The notes beneath the pieces are model-generated. The model was given only the letters and a program-made list of their open reading frames with translations, searched no databases and was not told the DNA's origin. Positions 1-5,103 of a stretch of 5,585 nt of DNA are shown here, in pieces; position 1 is the first letter of the stretch, and each line of letters opens with the position of its first letter. Origin of the DNA: an uncultured Selenomonadales bacterium. Its GTDB lineage: Bacteria; Bacillota; Negativicutes; Selenomonadales; Selenomonadaceae. Both the position numbers and the translations under genes were made by a program. The stretch is taken from positions 1-5,585 of the forward strand of contig CAMZDU010000094.1 of the NCBI GenBank assembly GCA_947305445.1, in the 5' to 3' direction.

Positions 1-1
1 G

Positions 2-142
2 TACAGGTCTTTAAGCGGTAGGCTGATAAATGCCGACGTGAACGGCGCGGCAAATATTTTGCGCAAAAGCAAGCAGAGACTCAATTTTGAGCGACTGTGT
101 GTGGGTCTTTTGGACAGACCTTTGAGAATAAGGGTTGCTTGA
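2..142 (+). CDS. tnpB: TnpB RNA-guided endonuclease, C-terminal fragment (partial, cut by window edge)
   Basis: Forty-six codons are readable in frame from base 2 to the TGA at 140-142. The peptide contains INADVNGAANILRK, the hallmark C-terminal TnpB/OrfB motif; its aspartate is the third RuvC catalytic residue (RuvC-III). Known TnpB proteins are RNA-guided nucleases, ancestors of Cas12, that cut the empty donor site and so help the insertion sequence persist. The zinc-finger region and the first two RuvC motifs are upstream of the window, so I cannot tell whether this copy is intact. The tail after the motif is about 30 residues, a normal length. The identification is confident although the fragment is short. 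Confidence 0.85.
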   Translation, partial: YRSLSGRLINADVNGAANILRKSKQRLNFERLCVGLLDRPLRIRVA

Positions 143-205
143 CTTCCAAACTTCTCAAGAATCTCCCGCCTAGGCGGGAGTAGTTCAATGTCGTTGTAGT
201 AATAA
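60..205 (+). ncRNA. Putative omega RNA (reRNA) of the TnpB element, including its guide
   Basis: In characterised TnpB systems the guide RNA overlaps the 3' end of tnpB, runs through the right-end hairpin, and uses the flanking host DNA as a guide of about 16 nt or more. The matching parts are here: the tnpB tail, a short CTTGA/TCAAG pairing (138-142 with 155-159), the strong hairpin at 163-180, and the TTCAA end at 184-188. The predicted guide begins at 189 (TGTCGTTGTAGTAATA) and comes from the leader of the downstream transporter gene. The 5' boundary is a guess based on the usual scaffold length; no promoter was identified. Confidence 0.4.
163..180. repeat. Perfect 18-bp palindrome, IS right-end hairpin
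   Basis: CTCCCGCCTAGGCGGGAG is fully self-complementary. It sits 3 bp before the TTCAA end, where IS200/IS605 elements carry the hairpin recognised by the TnpA transposase and by TnpB as part of its RNA scaffold. No T-run follows it, so it is unlikely to be a terminator. Its right half together with the following TAGTTCAA (172-188) recurs, inverted, at 1932-1948. Confidence 0.75.
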
Positions 206-209
206 AAGC

Positions 210-220
210 AGGTGATAATT
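210..220 (+). promoter_or_regulatory. Shine-Dalgarno site that selects a TTG start for the transporter
   Basis: AGGTGAT at 210-216 matches the anti-Shine-Dalgarno end of 16S rRNA over seven bases. It lies 4-5 bases before the TTG at 221. An in-frame GTG at 212 lies inside this site and an in-frame ATG at 233 is 16-17 bases away, so TTG at 221 is the best start. Confidence 0.65.
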
Positions 221-1114
221 TTGAGCAGAAGTATGGCGTTAATCTTCGTAGGGCTGGCGGGAATTTTTTGGGCAAGTTCGGGCGTAGCGGTTCAAGATTT
301 TTTTTCGCACTCGATGAAGTCGCCAATGGAGTTGACGAATGTGCGCATGTGCCTGGCGGGCGCGATATTGATTTTGATTGCGGCTCGGCGAAAAAAATTT
401 TGGCTGTCGCTCCGTCTGCTCAAACGTCGCCCGCGCCTATGGCTTGACGTGATAATTTACGGCATAATCGGCGTGATGTTTATGCAGTTCACGTATTTTC
501 AAGCAATCTCAATCGGCGGCGCGGCTGCCACGACGGTAATCACCTATGCCTGTCCGGCAATGGTCGTGATGTGGGAGTCGTTCTACCACAGACGGCCGCC
601 CAAGTTCGGCGAAATAATTGCGGTTATTTTGGCTATGAGCGGCGTGTTTCTGTTGGTGACGGGTGGTAATCCGACCAAATTAATTGTGCCGCTCGGTTGC
701 GTGCTGTGGTCTTTGGCAAGCGGTGCGGCCTTCGCCTTCAGCGCGATATTTCCAAAGCACCTGTTTGCAAAAAAAATTGACCCGTACTTTTTGACGGGCG
801 TGGGCATGTTTATCGGCGGGTTGTCGACGTTCGCGCTGATTGATGGGATTAACTGGTTGCCGTTTTTTGCATCGGAAGTTTGCTTCGATGTCAGCTGGAT
901 AATAATTTTCGGTACAATCGGAGCCTTTCTTAGTTTCAACGCGGGCTTAAAATTTCTGACGCCGGAAGAAGCCTCAATCACTGCGACAACAGAGCCTGCC
1001 GCTTCAGTCATCATCAGTAGGATAATTTTCGACACGGTGTTCGGTCTCGTAGAATCGGTCGGAATAATTTTAGTTATCTTTGCAATTATCTTGCCGTCAA
1101 TCATCAAACGCTGA
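221..1114 (+). CDS. EamA/DMT-family transporter (drug/metabolite exporter type)
   Basis: The 297-residue inner-membrane protein has two tandem EamA repeats of about five helices each (roughly residues 5-140 and 150-290), the full length for this superfamily. The first helix carries the typical FWASSG motif near residues 16-21. The first repeat ends with the helix around ITYACPAMVVMWESF and a basic RRPP loop. The second carries TPEEASITATTEPAASVI, matching the conserved EP motif in the helix before last. DMT members export or import small metabolites such as amino acids; the substrate cannot be read from sequence. The TTG start is chosen because a strong Shine-Dalgarno site precedes it (an upstream in-frame GTG at 212 would give 300 residues). 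The gene stands alone, between an insertion sequence end and a shared terminator, and converges on the minus-strand operon. No clear promoter is visible; transcription may start inside the insertion sequence. Confidence 0.9.
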   Translation: MSRSMALIFVGLAGIFWASSGVAVQDFFSHSMKSPMELTNVRMCLAGAILILIAARRKKFWLSLRLLKRRPRLWLDVIIYGIIGVMFMQFTYFQAISIGGAAATTVITYACPAMVVMWESFYHRRPPKFGEIIAVILAMSGVFLLVTGGNPTKLIVPLGCVLWSLASGAAFAFSAIFPKHLFAKKIDPYFLTGVGMFIGGLSTFALIDGINWLPFFASEVCFDVSWIIIFGTIGAFLSFNAGLKFLTPEEASITATTEPAASVIISRIIFDTVFGLVESVGIILVIFAIILPSIIKR

Positions 1115-1119
1115 CTTCT

Positions 1120-1163
1120 AAAAAAAAATCAGCCTTCGTCATAATCGACGGAGGCTTTTTTTT
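1120..1163. terminator. Bidirectional intrinsic terminator
   Basis: AGCCTTCGTC (1131-1140) pairs with GACGGAGGCT (1147-1156) through ten positions, one of them a wobble, around a six-base loop. A run of nine A lies on the left (1120-1128) and a run of eight T on the right (1156-1163), so the structure ends transcription in both directions. It lies between the stop of the transporter (1112-1114) and the convergent stop of the nucleotidyltransferase gene (1174-1176). Confidence 0.85.
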
Positions 1164-1173
1164 ATGCCGTTCG

Positions 1174-1821
1174 TTATTTCGTGACGGAGTGTCGACCGCG
1201 CAAATAGAGCAGTGTCGTGTCGGGAACAAGATTTTTTATTTTGTTGAAGTCGCCGCGCTTTAGAGCTTCGCGGACGGTGCTTGCGCTAATTGTTTCGTCG
1301 CCGAAAGTTTTGCGTGGAATTTCGCAGAACTCCACACCGTAACGCGGCAAAATTTTTTTCATGGTCTCGTTATATTGGCGCGTGACGTTATCAGTCGACC
1401 CCTCGCCCGCGAATCGAATTGTAATGCCAAGCTCCGGCGCAATTTCCCGCCCGAAAATTTCAACGTCCTCACTCGAATCAACTTGCACGTTTTGAAGTTC
1501 GGATTTATTGAAATATCCCGAAAAAGTTTGCTGCGAAATGATGAACTTCCCGCTCGGCAAAACTTCAACGTTGGAAAAATTTTTCACGCTCTGTTTTACA
1601 AGTTCGAGCCTGTCCGCAAATGGAAATTCGCTTTTATCCTCTTCGACGACGAAAATATACAGCCGCGCAACTTTTGCCGCCGCGAACTCAACCAAATGCA
1701 GATGACCGAACGTGAACGGGTTGCAGTTCATGACGAGCGCACCGATTGGAATTTTTTTCGCCCGAAGTTTTTGCTTGTAGTCTTCCAGTTCCGCGCTGAT
1801 GAAATTTTTGCCGCCGCCCAA
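1174..1821 (-). CDS. Surviving catalytic-domain ORF, citrate (pro-3S)-lyase ligase-like adenylyltransferase
   Basis: This 215-codon open frame is the C-terminal part of the broken gene at 1174-2049 and is the part an automatic caller would report. It resembles the C-terminal domain of citrate lyase ligase (CitC) and related nucleotidyltransferases. VMNCNPFTFGHLHLVE (about residues 30-45) holds the T-x-G-H nucleotide-binding motif at 37-40, and ISASTVRE (about 178-185) is the second signature of the fold. CitC itself adenylates acetate to acetylate the citrate lyase prosthetic group, but no citDEF genes are visible, so a related cytidylyl- or adenylyl-transfer role is equally possible. The TTG at 1821 has no usable ribosome site, so independent translation is doubtful. 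Confidence 0.6.
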   Translation of the reverse strand: MGGGKNFISAELEDYKQKLRAKKIPIGALVMNCNPFTFGHLHLVEFAAAKVARLYIFVVEEDKSEFPFADRLELVKQSVKNFSNVEVLPSGKFIISQQTFSGYFNKSELQNVQVDSSEDVEIFGREIAPELGITIRFAGEGSTDNVTRQYNETMKKILPRYGVEFCEIPRKTFGDETISASTVREALKRGDFNKIKNLVPDTTLLYLRGRHSVTK

Positions 1822-1931
1822 CTCTCGACGCGATAAGGCAAATTTTTTTCGTTAAGCATTTGTTGAAGATAACTTGCAATCGTCTTGTCGAAGGGCGCGT
1901 TTATACCGTAATCGTGACACGTACCGACAAA

Positions 1932-1965
1932 TTGAACTACTCCCGCCTGACGGTGGGAAGTTCAA
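1932..1965. repeat. 34-bp palindromic element related to the IS200/IS605 right end, inserted in a coding region
   Basis: The ends are TTGAACT and AGTTCAA. The arms pair as TTGAACT-(AC bulge)-TCCCGCC against GGTGGGA-AGTTCAA, with one wobble and a TGAC loop. The first 17 bases (TTGAACTACTCCCGCCT) are the exact reverse complement of 172-188, the right end of the TnpB element. The length, 34, equals 1 modulo 3, and the coding frame differs by exactly one step on the two sides, so removing it rejoins the frame. It looks like a very small non-autonomous, hairpin-only relative of the insertion sequence. Confidence 0.7.
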
Positions 1966-2045
1966 TCCGTTGTCAATGCAAAACTGCGGCAGGGTATATC
2001 CGGCGGTGAAACAATCGCGCAGTTGAATTAAAAGTTGCTCGTCGT

Positions 2046-2933
2046 TCATTGTGCAGCCTCCGACTTATCGTCGACAATTTTAAAACCGCCGTCAATCTTC
2101 TCAATCCGTCGTTCGTGAAAGAGATGACCGACTGCCCGTTTGAACGCCGCCTTGCTGATTTTGAACGCGTCAAAAATTTTTTCGGGTGCAGTTTTATCGT
2201 GCAGGGGCATGGAGCCGCCGTTCGCCCGCATGAACGAAAAAATTTTCTCGGCGTCGCGTGCCAGAGCATTTTCTTTTATCTCGCGCAGGGAGCCGTCAAG
2301 TCGTCCGTCGTCGCGCAGAAAAGTTATCCGCACTTTGACGACTTCGCCGACACGCAATGCACGCGGAATTTCTTTCTGCGGGATAAAAATTATGTAACGT
2401 TCCTCGCTGAAGACGAACGCGCCCGGCTCAATGATGTTGAAGACCGCGCCCGTGAGTTTGTCGCCGCGTTTGACGCCCTCTGCGGGTTTGGAGGCTCGGC
2501 GAATTTCGTCGGAGACTTTCATCGACGCGGCAAGGCGGCCGGATTTATCGGTGTAGAGTTTAGCCCAGACGACTTCGCCGACTTTTGGTCGACCGCGCAT
2601 TTCGGCGAACGGCATAAAAATTCCGCGCTCGGCTCCTGCGTCGACGAAGGCTCCGTCCGTCGTCACGTTGATAATTTTCAGGCGGGCAATTTGACCTTCG
2701 CTCACCTTCGGCACGCGCATGCTGGCCGTCAATCTTTTTTTCGGGTCGAGATACAAAAAAACTGTCACGACGTCGCCGACCTTAACGTCGGCCGTCTGTT
2801 GCGCCTTGTGCAACAAAATATCGTCGGAAGTTTTGCCGGTGCCCGCATCGAGAAATGCGCCCATGTCGTTCATGCGCACGACTTTCAACGCGGCAACCGT
2901 CATCGGTTTTAATTTCAAATGTTTAGTCTTCAT
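2046..2933 (-). CDS. cvfB: CvfB/YitL-like S1-domain RNA-binding protein
   Basis: The 295-residue soluble protein has the CvfB architecture: three S1-like OB-fold segments (about residues 8-75, 77-140 and 155-217) followed by a winged-helix segment (about 225-287). Each S1 unit shows the expected pattern, for example VVRMNDMGAFLDAG, IINVTTDGAFVDAG with GIFMPFAEM, and NIIEPGAFVF with YIIFIPQKEI. The winged helix runs from AEKIFSFMRANGG to GHLFHERRIEKIDGGFKIV. CvfB proteins bind RNA and affect virulence and stress gene expression in Gram-positive bacteria; the exact target here is unknown. The ATG at 2933 overlaps the rsfS end by 11 bp and lacks a good ribosome site, which suggests translational coupling; an internal ATG at 2903 is an alternative. 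The stop overlaps the next gene's start as ATGA. Confidence 0.85.
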   Translation of the reverse strand: MKTKHLKLKPMTVAALKVVRMNDMGAFLDAGTGKTSDDILLHKAQQTADVKVGDVVTVFLYLDPKKRLTASMRVPKVSEGQIARLKIINVTTDGAFVDAGAERGIFMPFAEMRGRPKVGEVVWAKLYTDKSGRLAASMKVSDEIRRASKPAEGVKRGDKLTGAVFNIIEPGAFVFSEERYIIFIPQKEIPRALRVGEVVKVRITFLRDDGRLDGSLREIKENALARDAEKIFSFMRANGGSMPLHDKTAPEKIFDAFKISKAAFKRAVGHLFHERRIEKIDGGFKIVDDKSEAAQ

Positions 2934-3267
2934 ACAGCTTGATTGTCGCCTCGTTCCAGAGCTGTTCGAGCGCGTAATACTGACGATTTTCTTCTTTGAA
3001 GATGTGCGCTACGACGTCGCCATAATCGAGCAAAATCCATTCGCCTTCGTGATAGCCTTCGCGGTGGCTGAAGTGCACGCCGTCTTTAGCGAGTTCCTCT
3101 TCAATGTTGTCGGCGATGGCGCGAACTTGAGTGGCGGTCTGCGCCGAGCACACGACGAAATAATCCGTCGAGAACATGACGTTTCGCATGTCCATTGTGA
3201 TAACTTCGCTCGCCTTTTTGTCGGCGGCCGCCTTGCAAATTTTCCGTGCCAAATCAAATGTCTTCAA
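2923..3267 (-). CDS. rsfS: Ribosome silencing factor RsfS (Iojap/YbeB family)
   Basis: This 114-residue protein has the usual RsfS length. RsfS binds ribosomal protein uL14 on the 50S subunit and blocks joining with 30S, lowering translation in starvation. Family signatures are present: TDYFVVCSA (34-42), then VRAIADNIEEELAKDG, EWILLDYGDVVAHIF (76-90) and RQYYALEQLW (95-104). The frame is open to a TTG at 3282, but that codon overlaps the strong Shine-Dalgarno GGAGG (3280-3276). The TTG at 3267, eight bases after it, is therefore the likely start, giving MKTFDLARKI. rsfS follows the LCP gene across a gap holding a repeat and overlaps the cvfB-like gene by 11 bp. Co-occurrence with yqeK is a classic Bacillota arrangement and supports the assignment. 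Confidence 0.93.
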   Translation of the reverse strand: MKTFDLARKICKAAADKKASEVITMDMRNVMFSTDYFVVCSAQTATQVRAIADNIEEELAKDGVHFSHREGYHEGEWILLDYGDVVAHIFKEENRQYYALEQLWNEATIKLYED

Positions 3268-3275
3268 GTTTCGTC

Positions 3276-3280
3276 CCTCC
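3276..3280 (-). promoter_or_regulatory. Shine-Dalgarno site of rsfS, deciding a TTG start
   Basis: On the minus strand GGAGG lies eight bases before the TTG at 3267. It overlaps the upstream in-frame TTG at 3282, which rules that longer start out. This is the second gene in the window whose best start is TTG. Confidence 0.7.
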
Positions 3281-3317
3281 AAAAAAATTTATTACGCATT
3301 GTACGTGTAAAATTGCA

Positions 3318-3387
3318 ATTAGAAATTAGGAATGAGGAATTTTTTGAGTTGTGGTTTCAACAACCGTACAATTCCTAATTCCTCATT
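3318..3387. repeat. Inverted heptad-repeat element between the LCP gene and rsfS
   Basis: Left arm: three 7-bp units in tandem, ATTAGAA, ATTAGGA, ATGAGGA (3318-3338). Right arm, read on the minus strand: AATGAGG, AATTAGG, AATT (3387-3370). AATGAGGAATT (3331-3341) and AATTCCTCATT (3377-3387) are exact reverse complements of 11 bp. Between the arms a smaller hairpin is possible (GTTGT 3348-3352 with ACAAC 3360-3364). It could be a small intergenic repeat or MITE-like element, or an RNA structure in the operon message. No long U-run follows the hairpin on the minus strand in the position expected for a strong terminator. Confidence 0.6.
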
Positions 3388-3402
3388 GGCGAAGGCAGAG
3401 CG

Positions 3403-4434
3403 TTAGTTTGTCGGTTGCTCACCGATTGGTTCGCTGTCTGCGTCGCCCGTGTCGGATTGCGGAACAATGTCTTGCAACGGGAAAAGCTCACTCATGCGCG
3501 CTTCCACTTCGGCAACGTTTGGTACCCATGCTCCGTCGACGTTCTCCGCGCCGGGCAACATCAGCGTCGTCGGTGGGTCTGAACTCATTTTGCGCAAAAT
3601 GTTGGCCAGGTGCGCCGAGTCGAAAATTTCTGCGCTGGTGTCCATGCGGTTACGGAAAATGTCGGCGATTGCCGGGAGCTTGGGTATCGTGTCGAGCTGA
3701 AGAACTTTGGCATAAAGTGCCTTGATAAATTTTTGCTGACGTTGCACGCGCCCGACGTCGCCGAGTTTTTCGCCGCGGTAGCGCAAATATTTTTGCACGT
3801 CTTCGCCGGACAAATGCTGATAACCTTGCGTAATGTGAATCGACAAGCCGGACTCCTCGTCGTCGTAATCCATATTTTCCTCAACGTAAATGTCAAGCCC
3901 GCCGAGCACGTCAATCAAATCCACGAACGTCGCCATGTCAATGATTATGTATTGGTGAATAGAAACGCCCAGCAATTTTGAAACTTCGCGGACGAGGGTT
4001 GTCGCGCCGCCCCAAGCGTAAAGCGTGCCGAGTCTGCCGGATTGAGTACGCGAAGTAATCCACGTGTCGCGGGGAATGGAAATTATCCGACTTTTGCCGC
4101 TCTCGTTGGAAAAGCTGAGCAACAAAATCGTATCGGCCTCCCGACGTTCGCTGTCGTCCACGCCGAGGATTAAAATATTTGTGTAGCCGTCGAATTTCGG
4201 ATCCGCCTGTCCCACACGCGAAGTCTTTCGGTCGGTGTAGCTTTGATACATGTCCGTGAATTCGCTGTAGGCGCGTATGCCCGCATTGTACAAGCTGAAA
4301 CCGATAAACGAAACTGCGGAACCGATCAGGGACAAAATTACTAACATAAACACCAGGCGGAAGGCTTTAATCCTGCGCCTGCGTTTCATGGATTTGCGTT
4401 TCTTTTCAATGTTGTCCTTGGTTGTATTAGCCAT
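3403..4434 (-). CDS. LCP (LytR-CpsA-Psr) family cell-wall glycopolymer transferase
   Basis: The 343-residue protein begins with a short, very basic cytoplasmic tail (KKRKSMKRRRR, 11-21), has one membrane helix (about 25-48), and then an extracellular LCP domain (about 84-235). LCP enzymes move lipid-linked anionic polymers such as teichoic acid or capsule onto peptidoglycan. Signature residues are visible: NILILGVDDSERREADTILL (86-105, with D93, D94, R97/R98 and D101), IISIPRDTW (117-125, with R122 and D123), and YLRYRGEKLGDVGRVQRQQ (216-234, with R218, R220, D226, R229 and R232). These bind the polyprenyl pyrophosphate and the catalytic metal in studied members. The acidic tail after about 315 looks disordered. 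The ATG at 4434 is the first start after an in-frame stop; its ribosome site (GTGAG) is weak. The gene lies 87 bp after yqeK, as in other Negativicutes operons. Confidence 0.92.
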   Translation of the reverse strand: MANTTKDNIEKKRKSMKRRRRIKAFRLVFMLVILSLIGSAVSFIGFSLYNAGIRAYSEFTDMYQSYTDRKTSRVGQADPKFDGYTNILILGVDDSERREADTILLLSFSNESGKSRIISIPRDTWITSRTQSGRLGTLYAWGGATTLVREVSKLLGVSIHQYIIIDMATFVDLIDVLGGLDIYVEENMDYDDEESGLSIHITQGYQHLSGEDVQKYLRYRGEKLGDVGRVQRQQKFIKALYAKVLQLDTIPKLPAIADIFRNRMDTSAEIFDSAHLANILRKMSSDPPTTLMLPGAENVDGAWVPNVAEVEARMSELFPLQDIVPQSDTGDADSEPIGEQPTN

Positions 4435-4521
4435 GTGGTTCTGCTCACTTTTGTCGAGTTATGTTTGTGGCACGGCATCGGGCTGTCGCTAAAGACGGCA
4501 TGCGTTGCGGTTGAGGCCGTG

Positions 4522-5088
4522 TTATCGTTGTAACAACAAAAAATTTCTGGCGGCTACGGTGTCGGGGTGCACGAGAGAATTTTTTTGCACGACGAAGATA
4601 ATTGATTCGCTCAGTGCCGTCAGCAAAATTTCGTCCAAATCGGCAGTCTGTGCCAATGCGCGGAGTTTGTCGACGCCGGGATAATTTCTATTGGGTTCAA
4701 TCATGTCCGCGAAGTAAATGATTTTGTCGAGCGTCGTCATGTTCGGTGCGCCGACCGTGTGACGGTAAATCGCTTGCGAAATTTCCTCGTCGTCCACGCC
4801 GTAAATCTCGCGAATCATTTTCGCGCCTATATAGGCGTGCAATAAAAGAGGTATCGCCCGCTCGACGGGATTGATTTTTATGCCGCGGACTTCGGCTTGC
4901 GCGGGAAATTCTTCGTTCTCGAATTCGCGTGCGCAATCGTGCAACAACCCCGCGACATAAGCTTTGGTCTCGTCCGCGCCGAAACGTTTGGCAAGTTTGA
5001 CAGCGGTGTTGGCCACGCCAATGGAGTGCGCGAATCTGCCGCGTTTAAGTCGCCGCTGAAGTTCGCGCCGCATTTCGTCAATCATCAT
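4522..5088 (-). CDS. yqeK: YqeK-type HD hydrolase, symmetrical bis(5'-nucleosyl)-tetraphosphatase
   Basis: The 188-residue cytosolic HD-domain protein has the usual YqeK length. YqeK enzymes cleave Ap4A symmetrically into two ADP, limiting this stress-related nucleotide. Metal-binding residues of the HD fold are in place: H21 (RFAHSIGVA), H50-D51 (GLLHDCAR), H84 (LLLHAYIGA), H110 (IYRHTVG) and D128 (IYFADMIEP). The YFADMIEPNR stretch is characteristic of the family. The ATG at 5088 is chosen because GGAG (5100-5097) lies eight bases upstream; the next ATG at 5085 is possible. Usually nadD precedes yqeK in Bacillota; here the end of an rpn-like nuclease gene lies only 15 bp upstream. The LCP gene follows. 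Confidence 0.92.
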   Translation of the reverse strand: MMIDEMRRELQRRLKRGRFAHSIGVANTAVKLAKRFGADETKAYVAGLLHDCAREFENEEFPAQAEVRGIKINPVERAIPLLLHAYIGAKMIREIYGVDDEEISQAIYRHTVGAPNMTTLDKIIYFADMIEPNRNYPGVDKLRALAQTADLDEILLTALSESIIFVVQKNSLVHPDTVAARNFLLLQR

Positions 5089-5103
5089 GTCATTATCTCC
5101 GAA

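Larger units (their letters stand above)
1..188 (+). mobile_element. Right (3') end of an IS200/IS605-family, tnpB-bearing insertion sequence
   Basis: This is the terminal part of a TnpB-carrying element that enters from the left edge. It contains the tnpB 3' end (stop at 140-142), a perfect palindrome at 163-180 (CTCCCGCC / GGCGGGAG), and TTCAA at 184-188. A subterminal hairpin a few bases inside a TTCAA-type cleavage site is the known layout of IS200/IS605 right ends, which are single-stranded, lack terminal inverted repeats and do not duplicate the target. I place the end at base 188 by analogy with IS605-type ends. The left end, and any tnpA, would lie outside the window. The element stops only 21 bp before the Shine-Dalgarno site of the downstream transporter gene. 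Confidence 0.75.
1174..2049 (-). pseudogene. Citrate-lyase-ligase-like nucleotidyltransferase gene, broken by a 34-bp palindrome and a -1 frameshift
   Basis: The natural start is the ATG at 2049, preceded at 7 bp by a strong GGAGG (2061-2057) and overlapping the cvfB-like stop as ATGA. Reading begins MNDEQLLIQLRDCFTAGYTL and continues to CIDNG, then meets the palindrome at 1965-1932. The original frame resumes after it with FVGTCHDYGINAPFDKTIAS and on to NLPYRVES. A net loss of one base near 1817-1821 then moves reading into the frame of the catalytic domain (GGGKNFIS and onward to the stop at 1174). As the sequence stands, translation from 2049 ends at 1852 after 65 codons. The repaired protein would have about 280 residues: an N-terminal region I cannot name, then a CitC-type nucleotidyltransferase domain. 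It is either a decaying gene or, for the second lesion, an assembly error. Confidence 0.7.

Noticed and set aside
189..204. Possibility that the omega RNA guide targets the palindrome site at 1961-1976
   Set aside because: TTCAATGTCGTTGT and TTCAATCCGTTGT look alike, but only with a one-base gap, and similarity ends after about six further bases; too weak for a guide-target match.
583..1107. Open frame of 174 codons on the minus strand opposite the transporter
   Set aside because: It is antisense to a convincing ten-helix membrane protein, has no ribosome site or motifs, and would have to read through the bidirectional terminator if driven from the operon.
1375..1836. Plus-strand open frame of 153 codons opposite the nucleotidyltransferase domain
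   Set aside because: The opposite strand carries the TFGH and ISASTVRE signatures; this frame has no motif and no ribosome site.
2049..2912. Long open frame (287 codons) on the plus strand opposite the cvfB-like gene
   Set aside because: The minus-strand frame has clear S1 and winged-helix motifs; the plus-strand product has no recognisable fold and is rich in F, R and H, as expected of antisense codon shadows.
3318..3387. CRISPR-like array
   Set aside because: The units are 7 bp and directly abutting with no spacers, so it is not a CRISPR array.
3370..3402. Intrinsic terminator after the LCP gene
   Set aside because: The inverted repeat is AT-rich, its arms are about 35 bp apart, and no U-run follows the second arm on the minus strand; readthrough into rsfS is more likely.
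4435..4521. Regulatory RNA or extra small gene between yqeK and the LCP gene
   Set aside because: Only a loose CACGGC/GCCGTG pairing is visible; there is no small open frame with a ribosome site and no known riboswitch-like core.
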